Positions 8,203 to 15,942 of a stretch of DNA of 62,971 bases are shown piece after piece. The stretch lies in assembly GCA_944320355.1 (NCBI GenBank), contig CALUHC010000008.1, positions 1 through 62,971 on the forward strand, written 5' to 3'. The DNA comes from an uncultured Prevotella sp. (GTDB lineage Bacteria; Bacteroidota; Bacteroidia; Bacteroidales; Bacteroidaceae). The notes below the pieces were generated by a model. It searched no databases. It was not told the DNA's origin and saw only the letters and a list, made by a program, of their open reading frames with translations. Position 1 is the stretch's first letter, and every line of letters begins with the position of its first letter. The translations under genes and the position numbers were made by a program.

Positions 8203-8637
8203 AAAACAAGAGGCAAGGGCAATGGGAAACCGGAAGCCGACAAGCCTCTCCCGATGAAAGAAAAAGACAAGCAAGTTTAAGAATAAGAGAGACAAGGTAA
8301 TTAGATAATAGGGATAACAAATTGGTAAAGAAGGTACTTAAGATTAAGAAGACAGGATAACGGATAGGTATTAGAAAGGTAACGAAGATTGGAAGGATAA
8401 CTCAATAGGTAAAAGAAAGGCAGAAGCCAAGGTAAGATTGTAAGGATGACAGAGAGGTATTAGTGATAGGTGAACAGATTGTTAATTGAGATGTAAACCC
8501 TGTTTGCAGCGTGAGCTGCAACAGGTATGGAGGCGGGAGAAACACAAACGCCGTCCTCCTTTTTCATAGAAGACATGGATTTTAGGGTTATATAATTGTT
8601 TGGGCGATGCCGATTGCAGTCGGTTGTCGCCTTTTTT
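8203..8637 (+). ncRNA. Candidate large noncoding RNA 1 (~435 nt)
   Basis: No credible protein frame is present between a promoter at 8189-8196 and a terminator at 8603-8637 (GGCGA...TCGCC stem, then six T). The first ~280 nt are purine-rich and carry about ten GGTAA/GGTATT/GGATAAC motifs (from 8295 to 8470). Then come a perfect hairpin (CCTGTT-TGCAGC-gtga-GCTGCA-ACAGG, about 8499-8525), a second hairpin with T-run (GGAGG...CCTCC, 8529-8568) that could itself terminate, a linker containing GACATGGATTTTAG, and the final terminator. The same order of parts is seen in RNA 2. Two tiny overlapping frames (starts 8224 and 8254; 11 and 8 codons) are probably chance. Start site is inferred from the -7 box. 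Not recognised as a known RNA class. Confidence 0.55.
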
Positions 8638-8814
8638 CATGCCGCACGCAATGCGCGCCATGGGCATCCCGACCGGCAACAAGCAGCCAACCGCCGGCCC
8701 CACCCAACGCCATCACCACCCAACGCGCCCCACACCACCGCCACAACAAGCCGCAAACAGACATATTTTCATACTGTGCTCGCACACAGCAACCATATTT
8801 CCACCAACAATTAA

Positions 8815-8897
8815 TTGACATACGTCAATAAGAAAGCTATTTAAACGAAAAACCGACATAAAGCATTTGCAACATAAAAACATTCATAGTAACTTTG
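8815..8897 (+). promoter_or_regulatory. FNR/CRP-type palindrome and promoter of candidate RNA 2
   Basis: TTGAC-ATAC-GTCAA at 8815-8828 is a perfect palindrome with centre 8821.5. The -7 box TAACTTTG is at 8890-8897, again 68.5 bp downstream of the centre. A TTTG -33 element lies at 8866-8869 with 20-bp spacing, so this promoter looks stronger on its own than that of RNA 1. Confidence 0.65.
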
Positions 8898-8903
8898 CAC
8901 TAA

Positions 8904-9322
8904 CAAAAAGAACAAGGCCGACCAAGGTCAAAAGATATAGCCCAACGGGGCGAAACGGCAATACAGCCGGGTAAAAAGATAGCAAGGAAAGGCCGATACC
9001 GAAAGGCAAGAAGCCCGCCCACAAAGGATAACGACAGTAATAGGTATAGTCAAAACAAGACAAGGGAAAAGATTGTACAGGTAACGGTTGAGTGAAATCG
9101 TGACGCCGCCGCGAGGCGACACAGACCAAGGGTTTGATTAATAGGTAAAAGCAAGATTGGCATGTTGCCGCGCTGCGTGAGCCGCCAAGGCAACACACAC
9201 AACGAAAGGTGACCGCCCCGGAACTTCAACCGGCATCGCACCTTTTCATTCATAACGATGTTTTAGTTATTGATACGGTTAGAGCAGTCTCCGAATGCCA
9301 GGCATTGGAGACTGCATTTTTT
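8904..9322 (+). ncRNA. Candidate large noncoding RNA 2 (~420 nt), related to RNA 1
   Basis: A gene-free transcript unit with a clear promoter and a terminator at 9284-9322 (GCAGTCTCC...GGAGACTGC, then six T). It shares the plan of RNA 1: a purine-rich 5' half with GGTAA/GGTAT/GGATAAC motifs (near 8970, 9027, 9043, 9080, 9144), the segment ATTAATAGGTAAAAGCAAGATTG, a hairpin with a GCGTGAGC core (about 9162-9194), a hairpin AAAGGTG...CACCTTTTCAT (about 9205-9249), a linker with GATGTTTTAG, and the terminator. An open frame on the opposite strand (104 codons) has no promoter and looks like chance. Function unknown. Confidence 0.55.
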
Positions 9323-9405
9323 GTATTCCAATGCCTGCATCTGCCCGAGCGCAGCTTGGCCTACGCAAAGGATTCGCATTGATGGGGCTGCCAAACAAGT
9401 TGAAC

Positions 9406-9600
9406 AAAAATCGGTCATTAGACCGCCAGGGATATGTTTTTTGTTCCTTTTTCTGGCTTTCCAAGTGTTTTTGCCATGCCGGCGGCATCTTGCCTGCCAC
9501 TTTGTCTCGACGCAGCCCACTATGCCTTCTACAAAGGCGACGGTCAATCTGCACGCTGGCAGAACGAAAGCACCTTGAACTCCAAGACTGACTGGGATTG
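9406..9600 (-). repeat. Repeat family A, copy 2 (inverted)
   Basis: A 195-bp element in the opposite orientation to copy 1. Its left end is AATCGGTCATTAGACCGCC; its right end (CCAAGACTGACTGGGATTG) is a decayed copy of the other terminus. The core (caagatgccg, gtctcgacg and gaacgaaagcacc blocks in complement) matches copy 1. No coding role is inferred for the frames it contains. Confidence 0.7.
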
Positions 9601-9690
9601 AAATGCAACACGCCTGGCCAGTGGTTGCGACATTATTCCACAAACATTCCACGCCCCACATCTTGGGACAAATGAACAAAAGACTCCAAG

Positions 9691-9861
9691 AAGATGTTTT
9701 AATTCTATCAAAACTGTCTTTTATACCTACCGCCTTGAGTGTCTTTTCGGCCATATTCGACCGTTTGCTTCATCACATAGCCCGCTATGCTCCTCAGCAA
9801 ACAGACAAATATGCCTCGAAAGTCCGCCCCAGCCCGACGGTTGATAAAATCAAAACAGCTT
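9691..9861. repeat. Repeat family D, copy 1
   Basis: A palindromic unit with a central hairpin (TTTGCTtcatcACATAGC...GCTATGctcctcAGCAAA) and outer ends GTTTTAATTCTATCAA and TTGATAAAATCAAAAC. It matches 42655-42834. It lies directly after the stop side of the PPIase gene and may serve as its terminator region. The stretch 9601-9690 shows nothing recognisable. Confidence 0.6.
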
Positions 9862-10536
9862 CTAAAAATCCTCCCTGACTCTCAGCACTCTGATATCATC
9901 TATAGGACGGTCATAGTCATCTGTCTGCGCTTCTTGTATGCGTTCCACCACGTCGAGGCCGCCGGTCACCTCGCCGAACACGGTGTAGAGACCGTCAAGT
10001 TCGGGCAGACCGCCCACCTTGCGGTACGTCTGCACCATCTCGTCAGACATCCGCGCGCCACCGCCGAGCGTGTCGATGCGCTCGCGTTGCTCCTCTACCA
10101 CAGCCGTGGAGTGGCGCTTGCCCCACACAATGTAGAACTGGCAGGCATCAGACTCGCGCTCCGGATTGGTATCGTCGGCCTCGCGGGCCATGGCCACCGC
10201 GCCGCGCTTGTGGTACAGGTCGGGCAGGCGTATCTCGGCAGGTATGCGATAGTCGAGCGTGCCGGCGCCCACCTGCTGCCCCGGTTCGGCGTGGCGCGTG
10301 GATGGATCGCCCGTCTGTATGACGAAGTTGCGTATGGCGCGGTGCACCAGCAGGCTGTCGTAGAAGCCGCCACGCACCAGCTTCAAGAAGTTGTCGCGGT
10401 GCAGCGGGGTCTCGTCATACAGCTCTATGCGTATGTCGCCTTCGGTGGTTTCCATCACCACGGCCTTCCTTCCGGTATGCTGTGCAGCCGCACCGAGCGA
10501 CACGGCCAGCAGCAATGACAGTGCGAAGTGTCTCAT
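9862..10536 (-). CDS. Exported cyclophilin-type peptidyl-prolyl isomerase
   Basis: A 224-residue protein with a signal peptide (MRHFALSLLLAVSLGAAAQ) followed by a cyclophilin domain. Cyclophilins catalyse cis-trans isomerisation of X-Pro bonds; this one would act in the periplasm. Visible motifs are ETTEGDIRIELYDE near the start, FLKLVRGGFYDSLLVHR (RAI..F follows) and GLYTVFGEVTGGLDVVERI near the end. An insertion between the motifs (HAEPGQQVGAGTLDYRIPAE) is typical of Bacteroidales members. It lies six bases downstream of the MATE gene, so the two form an operon. Confidence 0.93.
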   Translation of the reverse strand: MRHFALSLLLAVSLGAAAQHTGRKAVVMETTEGDIRIELYDETPLHRDNFLKLVRGGFYDSLLVHRAIRNFVIQTGDPSTRHAEPGQQVGAGTLDYRIPAEIRLPDLYHKRGAVAMAREADDTNPERESDACQFYIVWGKRHSTAVVEEQRERIDTLGGGARMSDEMVQTYRKVGGLPELDGLYTVFGEVTGGLDVVERIQEAQTDDYDRPIDDIRVLRVREDF

Positions 10537-10542
10537 ATCTAA

Positions 10543-11925
10543 TTACGCTTTGGGAAAACTCTTGAGCCAACCGCCGCGGAAAAGCCGCAGCAGGAATATC
10601 GTTCCGCGGAACGTAAGTTCTATGGCCATGGCCGTCCATACGCCCCGCAGCCCGTAGTGGGGAGCCAGCAGGGCGGCCAGCGACAGGCGCACGGCCCACA
10701 TACTGAGCAGGTTCATCACAGCGGGCTTCAGCGTATCGCCGGCTCCGATGAACACTCCGTAGCACACGATGGCGGCGGCGAACATCGGCTCGGCGAACGC
10801 CTCGATGCGCAGGGCGGCCACACTCAGCTCGCGTATGGCCTCGACGGGGGTCATCACGGACATGAGGTTGGGCGCAAAGACATACATCAGCACGGCCATG
10901 AACGTCATCACCGCCATGCCCATGGCCACCGACAGGCGGGCGAAGCTGCGCGTGAGCAGCCGCTGGCCCGCGCCTATGCCCTGCCCCACGAGCGTGGTGG
11001 CAGCGTCGGCGATGCCGTAGCCCGGCATATAGCACAGGCTCTCCACGGTTATGGCAAAGGTGTTTGCGGCTATCGATATGTTGCCCAGCGGAGCCACGAT
11101 GGCCGTGCTCACTATCTGCGCGCCGCCCATCAGTATTTGCTGCAGGCCCATGGGCGCGCCTATCTTAAACGCCGTCCTCACGCAATCGGCCGTGGGACGG
11201 AACGAGCCGGGGCGCCGGCGCAGGGCCAGATGGGGCGAGCGCACCAGCAGCGAGTAGGCCATGAGCGAGGCCGAGACAACGATGGCGCAGAGCGTTCCGA
11301 GGGCCGCGCCGGCCACACCGAGGCCGCACACGAAGATGAAGATGTAGTTGAAGCCCACGTCGAGCAGGCACATCAGTATGTTGAGCAGGCTCGGCACCTT
11401 CATGTTGCCGCTGCACTTGAGCATACTCCCCGACAGGTTCTGCAGCTGATAGAACGGCAGCGCGAGCGAGAAGATGAGGAAATACATGGACGAGTCGCGG
11501 GCTATGTCGTCGCCTCCGCCGAGCCAATAGGGCAACCGGGAGTGGATGGCGATGCCCACAAGCATCAGCATCGTGCCGAAAGACAAAGCGCACACCAGCC
11601 CCTGGCGCAGTATGCGGCGGGCCCGCTCAAAGTCGTTCGCCCCGATAGAATGGGCCACCTGCACCGAGAAACCCATCGAAGCGGCGCTGAGCAGACCGCT
11701 GAACAGCCACGTGGACGACTCCACCAAGCCTATGGAGGCAGACGAACGCGCGCCGAGACTGCCCACCATCGACGCGTCGATGAAGAACATCACGATGGCC
11801 GACATCTGCGAAAGTATGGACGGAACGCTGAGTTGGGCTATCAGCTTCATCTTCTCGCTGCGTGTCATGGCGCGCCCCTCGCGTATGTACGACAGCAATT
11901 CGTCGCCTTTGTTCTTGCCAAACAT
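10543..11925 (-). CDS. MATE family multidrug efflux transporter
   Basis: A 460-residue, about 12-helix inner-membrane exporter of the MATE family, which expels cationic drugs or metabolites using a Na+ or H+ gradient. Two homologous halves are visible (MSAIVMFFIDASMVGSLGAR in the first; GAPMGLQQILMGGAQIVSTA in the second). An in-frame ATG at 12021 would give a longer protein, but it overlaps the -7 box at 12019-12026, so it cannot be on the transcript. The ATG at 11925 (MFGKNKGDELL) leaves a leader of about 85 nt and is preferred; 11868 (MTRSEKMK) is another option. Confidence 0.92.
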   Translation of the reverse strand: MFGKNKGDELLSYIREGRAMTRSEKMKLIAQLSVPSILSQMSAIVMFFIDASMVGSLGARSSASIGLVESSTWLFSGLLSAASMGFSVQVAHSIGANDFERARRILRQGLVCALSFGTMLMLVGIAIHSRLPYWLGGGDDIARDSSMYFLIFSLALPFYQLQNLSGSMLKCSGNMKVPSLLNILMCLLDVGFNYIFIFVCGLGVAGAALGTLCAIVVSASLMAYSLLVRSPHLALRRRPGSFRPTADCVRTAFKIGAPMGLQQILMGGAQIVSTAIVAPLGNISIAANTFAITVESLCYMPGYGIADAATTLVGQGIGAGQRLLTRSFARLSVAMGMAVMTFMAVLMYVFAPNLMSVMTPVEAIRELSVAALRIEAFAEPMFAAAIVCYGVFIGAGDTLKPAVMNLLSMWAVRLSLAALLAPHYGLRGVWTAMAIELTFRGTIFLLRLFRGGWLKSFPKA

Positions 11926-12018
11926 CTGTTTAACGGTTGCTCTTTCCTTTTTTGGTTTGCCGCCGGAGCTCCGCCAGCCGGTGTGCATCAGCAGTGCCGC
12001 GCGCTCCCTGCGGGAGTG

Positions 12019-12026
12019 CAAAATTA
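12019..12026 (-). promoter_or_regulatory. -7 box (TAATTTTG) of the MATE-PPIase operon
   Basis: Minus-strand TAATTTTG followed by CACTCC. It decides the MATE start, since upstream in-frame ATGs fall at or before it. A weak -33 (ATTG) lies about 22 bp further upstream. Confidence 0.6.
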
Positions 12027-12112
12027 CTCATTTTATTCCGTATCACCGCAATATTCCGGCGGGAATCGGCCGCCATGGCCTGCCCGCCATGGCGCATGAC
12101 GCAAAAGCAGGA

Positions 12113-12329
12113 GGGCGGAGCAAAGAGGGAGTTAACGGGAGTTTGGGCTCGCCCGGAGTTAGCAGAAGTTAGCGGACATTAGCTGCCAAAGCACAGCGAA
12201 AAAGTAGTTTGCCAATGACTCCCAAGCTATTTTCGCCGCGCTTTGGCAGCTAATGTCCGTTAACTTCCGGCGGCCGACAGGTCGCCTAACCTCGGTTAAC
12301 TCATGTTAACTTCCCTTCTTGCTCTGCCC
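12113..12329. repeat. Palindromic repeat family B, copy 2
   Basis: A 217-bp element whose ends, GGGCGGAGCAAAGAGGGA followed by GTTAAC on the left and its near-complement at 12305-12329, form imperfect inverted repeats. Internal blocks ctgccaaagc...gctttggcag make a second inverted pair, and cttccggcggccgacaggtcgc matches copy 1. The outer ends differ from those of copies 1 and 3, so only the inner part is conserved. Confidence 0.7.
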
Positions 12330-12356
12330 TTTGGCAGATGCCCCTCCGCAGGTGCC

Positions 12357-12950
12357 CTACTTCAGGCAGCCGCGGGCCCACTCGGCGGTCTCGCTGTCGC
12401 TGCCCGTCACGAGCAGCCCGGGCTTCCACGTTATGCCCTTCGAGTATGTGCGGGCCAGCACCTCTGCGCTGTTGTCGATGGAAGAGCCGCCCGAGGTGGC
12501 GAAGGGCGCCACCGTATTTCCCTCAAAGTTGTATGCCTCCATGAACGTGTTCACTGCGCGCGGGCACAGGTTCCACCATATAGGATAGCCCACGAACACC
12601 ACGTCATACTTCTCCACGGCCGCATTGTGGTCGGCCAGCTCGGGGCGCGAAGCCTCGTCGTGCATCTCCACGGAGCTGCGGCTCGCCTCGTTGCGCCAGT
12701 CAAGGTCGGCGGCGGTATACTCCGTCTTGGGCGCGATGCGGTAGAGGGTGCCGCCCGTGGCCTCGGCTATCACCTTGGCCGCAGCCTCCGTTGTGCCTGT
12801 ACACGAGAAGTAGGCCACCAGCACCTTCTTGCCCGTGGCAGCCTCGTCGGCGGCTGCCTCGCCCTGTTTTGCGCCACCCTGGCGCGCCGTACACGATGCG
12901 GCGAGCGTCAGTGCCGCCGCGATGAATGCCAATGCTTTCTTCATAGTCAT
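12357..12950 (-). CDS. Flavodoxin-fold lipoprotein
   Basis: A 197-residue protein with a lipoprotein signal (ALTLAASC; acylated Cys about residue 20) and a flavodoxin domain. The FMN phosphate loop is visible as AYFSCTGTTEAAAKVIAEAT (TxTxxT-like), followed by VFVGYPIWWNLCPRAVNTF, a motif of the small exported flavodoxins common in Bacteroidales and Firmicutes. These are thought to act in redox or quinone chemistry outside the cytosol; the substrate is unknown. A homologue lies at 40584-41321. ATG at 12944 is an alternative start. Confidence 0.9.
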   Translation of the reverse strand: MTMKKALAFIAAALTLAASCTARQGGAKQGEAAADEAATGKKVLVAYFSCTGTTEAAAKVIAEATGGTLYRIAPKTEYTAADLDWRNEASRSSVEMHDEASRPELADHNAAVEKYDVVFVGYPIWWNLCPRAVNTFMEAYNFEGNTVAPFATSGGSSIDNSAEVLARTYSKGITWKPGLLVTGSDSETAEWARGCLK

Positions 12951-13006
12951 TGCTGTCTGTATTTTTAAAGATAATGTTTTGTTGCTTCTGTGTGCAGCTT
13001 AAATTA

Positions 13007-13088
13007 TGCAAAGTTAATGCAAACGAGTGGAAATGGAGCTTGCTCCAACTTTCCCGAGTGCAGCTTAACTTATGCAAAGTTAATGCAA
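13007..13088 (-). promoter_or_regulatory. Tandem promoters of the flavodoxin gene (family E, copy 3)
   Basis: Two minus-strand TAACTTTG boxes, at 13009-13016 and 13075-13082, lie in near-identical contexts (TTTGCATTAACTTTGCATAA), 66 bp apart. Between them are the GCACTCGGGAAAGTT and GGAGCAAGCTCC segments shared with the cassettes in front of rsmA and the winged-helix operon. Confidence 0.65.
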
Positions 13089-13841
13089 ACCTGCCGAACA
13101 CAGAATATCCCTTTTACTGATGGTGCAACCATAATTACGGAAAATCCATGGCGTACGCCGCCACACGACAGGCCGTTCATCCCGCTGTCCAAACGCCACC
13201 CGCACAACAGGCACACCCCATCCTGCTTTTGAGGGTATGGCGAAATGCGCATCAATGGCCACACCCCTCTACCCAACCCTCTCCCAAAGGGTGAGGGAGT
13301 GGTTACCCCCAGGCCTCGTATTCATGCGCAATTCGTTTTACTTTTTTACCTTTTTACTCTTCTACTTTTAATCCGAAAAACCACAGATTGCACCGATATG
13401 CACGGAAAGGGATTGCGAATGAACGGATTACACGGATTTATCAAGGGCAGCGAATGCTACCCCTTTCTGTGGAATCCCCTACCCTCTCCTTGCCCCAACA
13501 GGCAGCTTGCATAGCAAATTCTGCCAAATCGGTGCAATCTGTGGTTTGTGTTTCGCCAGCCATACCCAGCTTTCGGAGGCTGATAATCCATGCAAAACCG
13601 ACACCGGGAAACAACGGGCACGGAATGAAGCACGGCAAGAGCCTTTGTTAAAAAACGCAAAAGAAAAGGCCGTGCAGCCCAGCCTTCACCTCAAGCAACG
13701 GCTCCATTTTCGGCGTTTTGGCTGCGGAATGCCCGCGGGGACGCAAACACGGTCAAAATGGCTGTGCAATCATAACTCACTGAATGTCACTGCCGTTACA
13801 ACGACAAACAAGAAAGTGTGCAACAATTGGCGGCATTCCGG
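13089..13841. other. Gene-free stretch with dispersed short repeats
   Basis: No convincing gene is seen. It contains the palindromic phrase ACCCTCTCCCAAAGGGTGAG (13274-13295; relatives at 29346 and 39798), an inverted pair of 19 bp (AACCACAGATTGCACCGAT at 13379-13397 and its complement at 13528-13546), and T-rich simple sequence near 13340-13370. Open frames here look like chance readings of repeats. Confidence 0.5.
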
Positions 13842-13934
13842 ACTGCAAAACGTGCCGTTTGGGAATGTGAAACGGTACGTTTCGCATTGCGATATGGGTC
13901 GTTTTGCAAGCCTAAACGACACATTTCACGACGC
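13842..13934. repeat. Cluster 2 of 21-22-bp quasi-palindromic AAACGG units
   Basis: Units include caaaacgtgccgtttgggaa, tgaaacggtacgtttcgcat and a gggtcgttttgcaagcc-type unit. Same family as the cluster at 5803-5905. Confidence 0.6.
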
Positions 13935-14167
13935 AAAGAAAGACAAACAGCAGCACAAAAACGGCACGGCATGGCAAAAAACGCAGCCTGCCAGACAACA
14001 AACGCAGCAATACCCGCCTGCAAAAGCAGGCGACACACCCGACCGACCACCCCAGGCTGCCATATTTTTCGCTCTCCGCCGGTCTGCATTTTCTAAAACC
14101 CTGAAAAAAGGAAGCACGTCCTTTATTAACGCAAATAAACCTTACGCAGTTAAAAATCGCTAACGCA

Positions 14168-14208
14168 CAAAAAACGGACCGACACCGCATATACCGCGAT
14201 GCCGGCCC
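14168..14208 (-). terminator. Terminator of the micropeptide operon
   Basis: On the minus strand a stem of about 14 bp (GGGCCGGCATCGCGG...CCGCGGTGTCGGTCC-like, with a mismatch or two) is followed by six T (complement of 14169-14174). Confidence 0.7.
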
Positions 14209-14274
14209 AAAAACCATGAAGTAAAACTAAATGAGGGTTACCGCGCAGCCCTGTCCGCCTGTCGCGGCGAGCCA

Positions 14275-14373
14275 TCAGAAGCGGCGGGCGGTCTTGATGC
14301 CTATGGCAACACCTACGCCAACAGCCACCGTGAACTCCAGCACGTCTACCGCCATCATTACGAACATCGTCAT
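14275..14373 (-). CDS. 32-residue predicted membrane peptide (second of pair)
   Basis: Starts MTMFVMMAVDVLEF and ends GIKTARRF: one hydrophobic helix (VAVGVGVAIGI) with a basic C-terminus, the layout of a single-pass membrane micropeptide. The gap to the first peptide's stop is 17 bp. It is bounded by a promoter and a terminator that enclose only these two frames, which is the main support for its being real. Family unknown. Confidence 0.55.
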   Translation of the reverse strand: MTMFVMMAVDVLEFTVAVGVGVAIGIKTARRF

Positions 14374-14390
14374 GCGTCAAGCCCCCTACG

Positions 14391-14489
14391 TTAGAAATTC
14401 TCTCTAAATCTTTCCACTGATGCCACCATCAAGGCCACGGCTATGGCCGAAAGCAACGTGCAGAACGCTGCAAAAACAATTGTTTCCAT
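14391..14489 (-). CDS. 32-residue predicted membrane peptide (first of pair)
   Basis: Starts METIVFAAFCTLLSA and ends VERFRENF: a hydrophobic stretch of about 20 residues and a charged C-terminus. Same length and plan as the following peptide though the sequences differ. The 5' leader of about 45 nt contains GATAACATAGGGATAACAAA, close to GATAATAGGGATAACAAA in candidate RNA 1 (8303-8320). Could be a membrane-protein modulator or a toxin-like peptide; nothing in the sequence decides. Confidence 0.6.
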   Translation of the reverse strand: METIVFAAFCTLLSAIAVALMVASVERFRENF

Positions 14490-14537
14490 AATGCTTTCTC
14501 TCTCTTGTTTGTTATCCCTATGTTATCTTTTCGGGTG

Positions 14538-14620
14538 CAAATTTAAGCACTTATCCGCAAACACGAAATGCCAAAGGATGCAAAATAATGGCAAAGACCC
14601 ATAATTTTGACTTGCATCAA
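14538..14620 (-). promoter_or_regulatory. FNR/CRP-type site and promoter of the micropeptide operon
   Basis: Minus-strand -7 box TAAATTTG at 14538-14545. A near-palindrome TTGAC-TTGC-ATCAA lies at 14607-14620, centre 14613.5, again exactly 68.5 bp upstream of the -7 box. No TTTG is found at 19-21 bp; one lies 26 bp away as in RNA 1. Confidence 0.6.
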
Positions 14621-14796
14621 AAAATCGCGCCGACCGCAAAAAAGTGCTCCCGACAGGCCGCCACGGCCTCCCCCACCTTTCGCGCCCCGCGCCCGGAGAG
14701 GCGTTTCAAGGCATAAATAATGCCGGACGGAGTCACAAAATGGCCAGCTACGACAATTTAGGCTGGCTCTTATTTTGCGTTACGCCCGAAATAATG

Positions 14797-14804
14797 TAAA
14801 TTTG
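14797..14804 (+). promoter_or_regulatory. -7 box (TAAATTTG) of the flippase-like gene
   Basis: TAAATTTGCAT lies ten bases before the ATG at 14814 and rules out the in-frame ATG-like start further upstream. Confidence 0.55.
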
Positions 14805-14813
14805 CATACTGTT

Positions 14814-15830
14814 ATGGAATCGAGAAAGATAGCCAATACGTGCGCCAAGGTGACGCTGCCCCTGCTGCTCGGCGGCGCGATACTGTACTGGATGTACCGC
14901 GACTTCGACTTCAGGAGCATGGGCCACGTGCTGCTCCACGAGATGGACTGGGCGTGGATGGCCGCGTCGTTCCCCTTCGGCATACTGGCGCAGGTGCTCC
15001 GCGGGTGGCGATGGCGGCAGACGCTGGAGCCTGTGGGCGAGCGTCCGCGCAGGGCCACGTGCATATACTCCATATTCCTGTCATACGCTTCGAGCCTTGT
15101 CATACCGCGCATAGGCGAGTTCACCCGCTGCGGAGTGCTGCGCAGATACGACGGGGTGTCATTCCCCAAGGCACTCGGCACGGTGGTGACGGAGCGCGTG
15201 ATAGACTCGCTACTGGTGCTCGTGGTCACGGCGGTGATGCTGCTCTGCCAGGTCAGGATATTCAACACGTTCTTCGACCGCACGGGCACGAGCCTTGAGT
15301 CGGTGCTCGGCCGCTTCTCCACCACTGGCTACGTGGTCACGGCGGTGTGCGCCGTGGCGGTGCTGCTGCTGGCCCACCTGCTGCTGAAGCGGCTGTCTAT
15401 ATATAATAAGGTGAAGGCCACGCTCAACGGAATGTGGCAGGGCGTGATGTCGCTGCGCGGCGTAAAGAGCGTGCCTCTGTTCCTGCTGTTCACCGTGGGG
15501 ATATGGGCCTGCTACTTCATGCACTACTACCTGACGTTCTTCTGCTTCGGCTTCACGGCCGGACTGGGCGTGCAGTGCGCCCTGGTTACGTTCGTGGTGG
15601 GCAGCATAGCCGTGATAGTGCCAACGCCCAACGGCGCCGGCCCGTGGCACTTCGCCGTGAAGACCATGCTGATACTATACGGCGTGGCCGACGCCGAGGC
15701 TCTGTTCTTCGTGCTGATAGTCCACGCCGTGCAGACCATGCTCGTCATTCTGCTCGGCGTGTGGGCATGGGGCGCGCTGGCGTTCACACGCCGCCGCGCA
15801 GCCACGACCGCAGCCACAGCCGGAGCCTGA
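14814..15830 (+). CDS. Lysylphosphatidylglycerol synthase TM-region / flippase-like protein
   Basis: A 338-residue multi-pass membrane protein of the UPF0104 / MprF-like transmembrane family. Family marks are RGWRWRQTLEP, YASSLVIPRIGEFTRCGVLR (PRxGE motif about residue 95) and VVGSIAVIVPTPNGAGPWHF near the C-terminus. Relatives are thought to move lipids or lipid-linked precursors across the inner membrane; no soluble synthase domain is attached. The start at 14814 is set by the promoter just upstream. A second member of the family lies at 53619-54632. Confidence 0.88.
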   Translation: MESRKIANTCAKVTLPLLLGGAILYWMYRDFDFRSMGHVLLHEMDWAWMAASFPFGILAQVLRGWRWRQTLEPVGERPRRATCIYSIFLSYASSLVIPRIGEFTRCGVLRRYDGVSFPKALGTVVTERVIDSLLVLVVTAVMLLCQVRIFNTFFDRTGTSLESVLGRFSTTGYVVTAVCAVAVLLLAHLLLKRLSIYNKVKATLNGMWQGVMSLRGVKSVPLFLLFTVGIWACYFMHYYLTFFCFGFTAGLGVQCALVTFVVGSIAVIVPTPNGAGPWHFAVKTMLILYGVADAEALFFVLIVHAVQTMLVILLGVWAWGALAFTRRRAATTAATAGA

Positions 15831-15942
15831 GCACAAAACACAACAAGAAAAAAACAACTTAAACCCACGGGGCGGCAGCCGGCACGCGCAGAAAGCCGCA
15901 CAGGCAGCGCACAAGGCCAAGCCCCGCATAAAAGGATAAACT

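Noticed and set aside
8224-8280. Two tiny overlapping frames (11 and 8 codons) at the start of candidate RNA 1
   Set aside because: They have no counterpart in RNA 2 and lie in purine-rich repeat-like sequence, so they are probably chance.
8884-9198. A 104-codon frame on the minus strand within candidate RNA 2
   Set aside because: No promoter on that strand, no recognisable domain, and it ends inside the plus-strand promoter; the plus-strand RNA reading explains the conserved hairpins better.
9840-9855. TTGATAAAATCAA as an FNR-type site
   Set aside because: The spacer is three bases and the sequence is the conserved end of repeat family D (also at 42813), with no promoter at a matching distance.
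13507-14163. A 218-codon open frame between the flavodoxin gene and the micropeptides
   Set aside because: It runs through the inverted repeat and the AAACGG cluster, has no promoter box or domain resemblance, and its composition is that of intergenic repeats.
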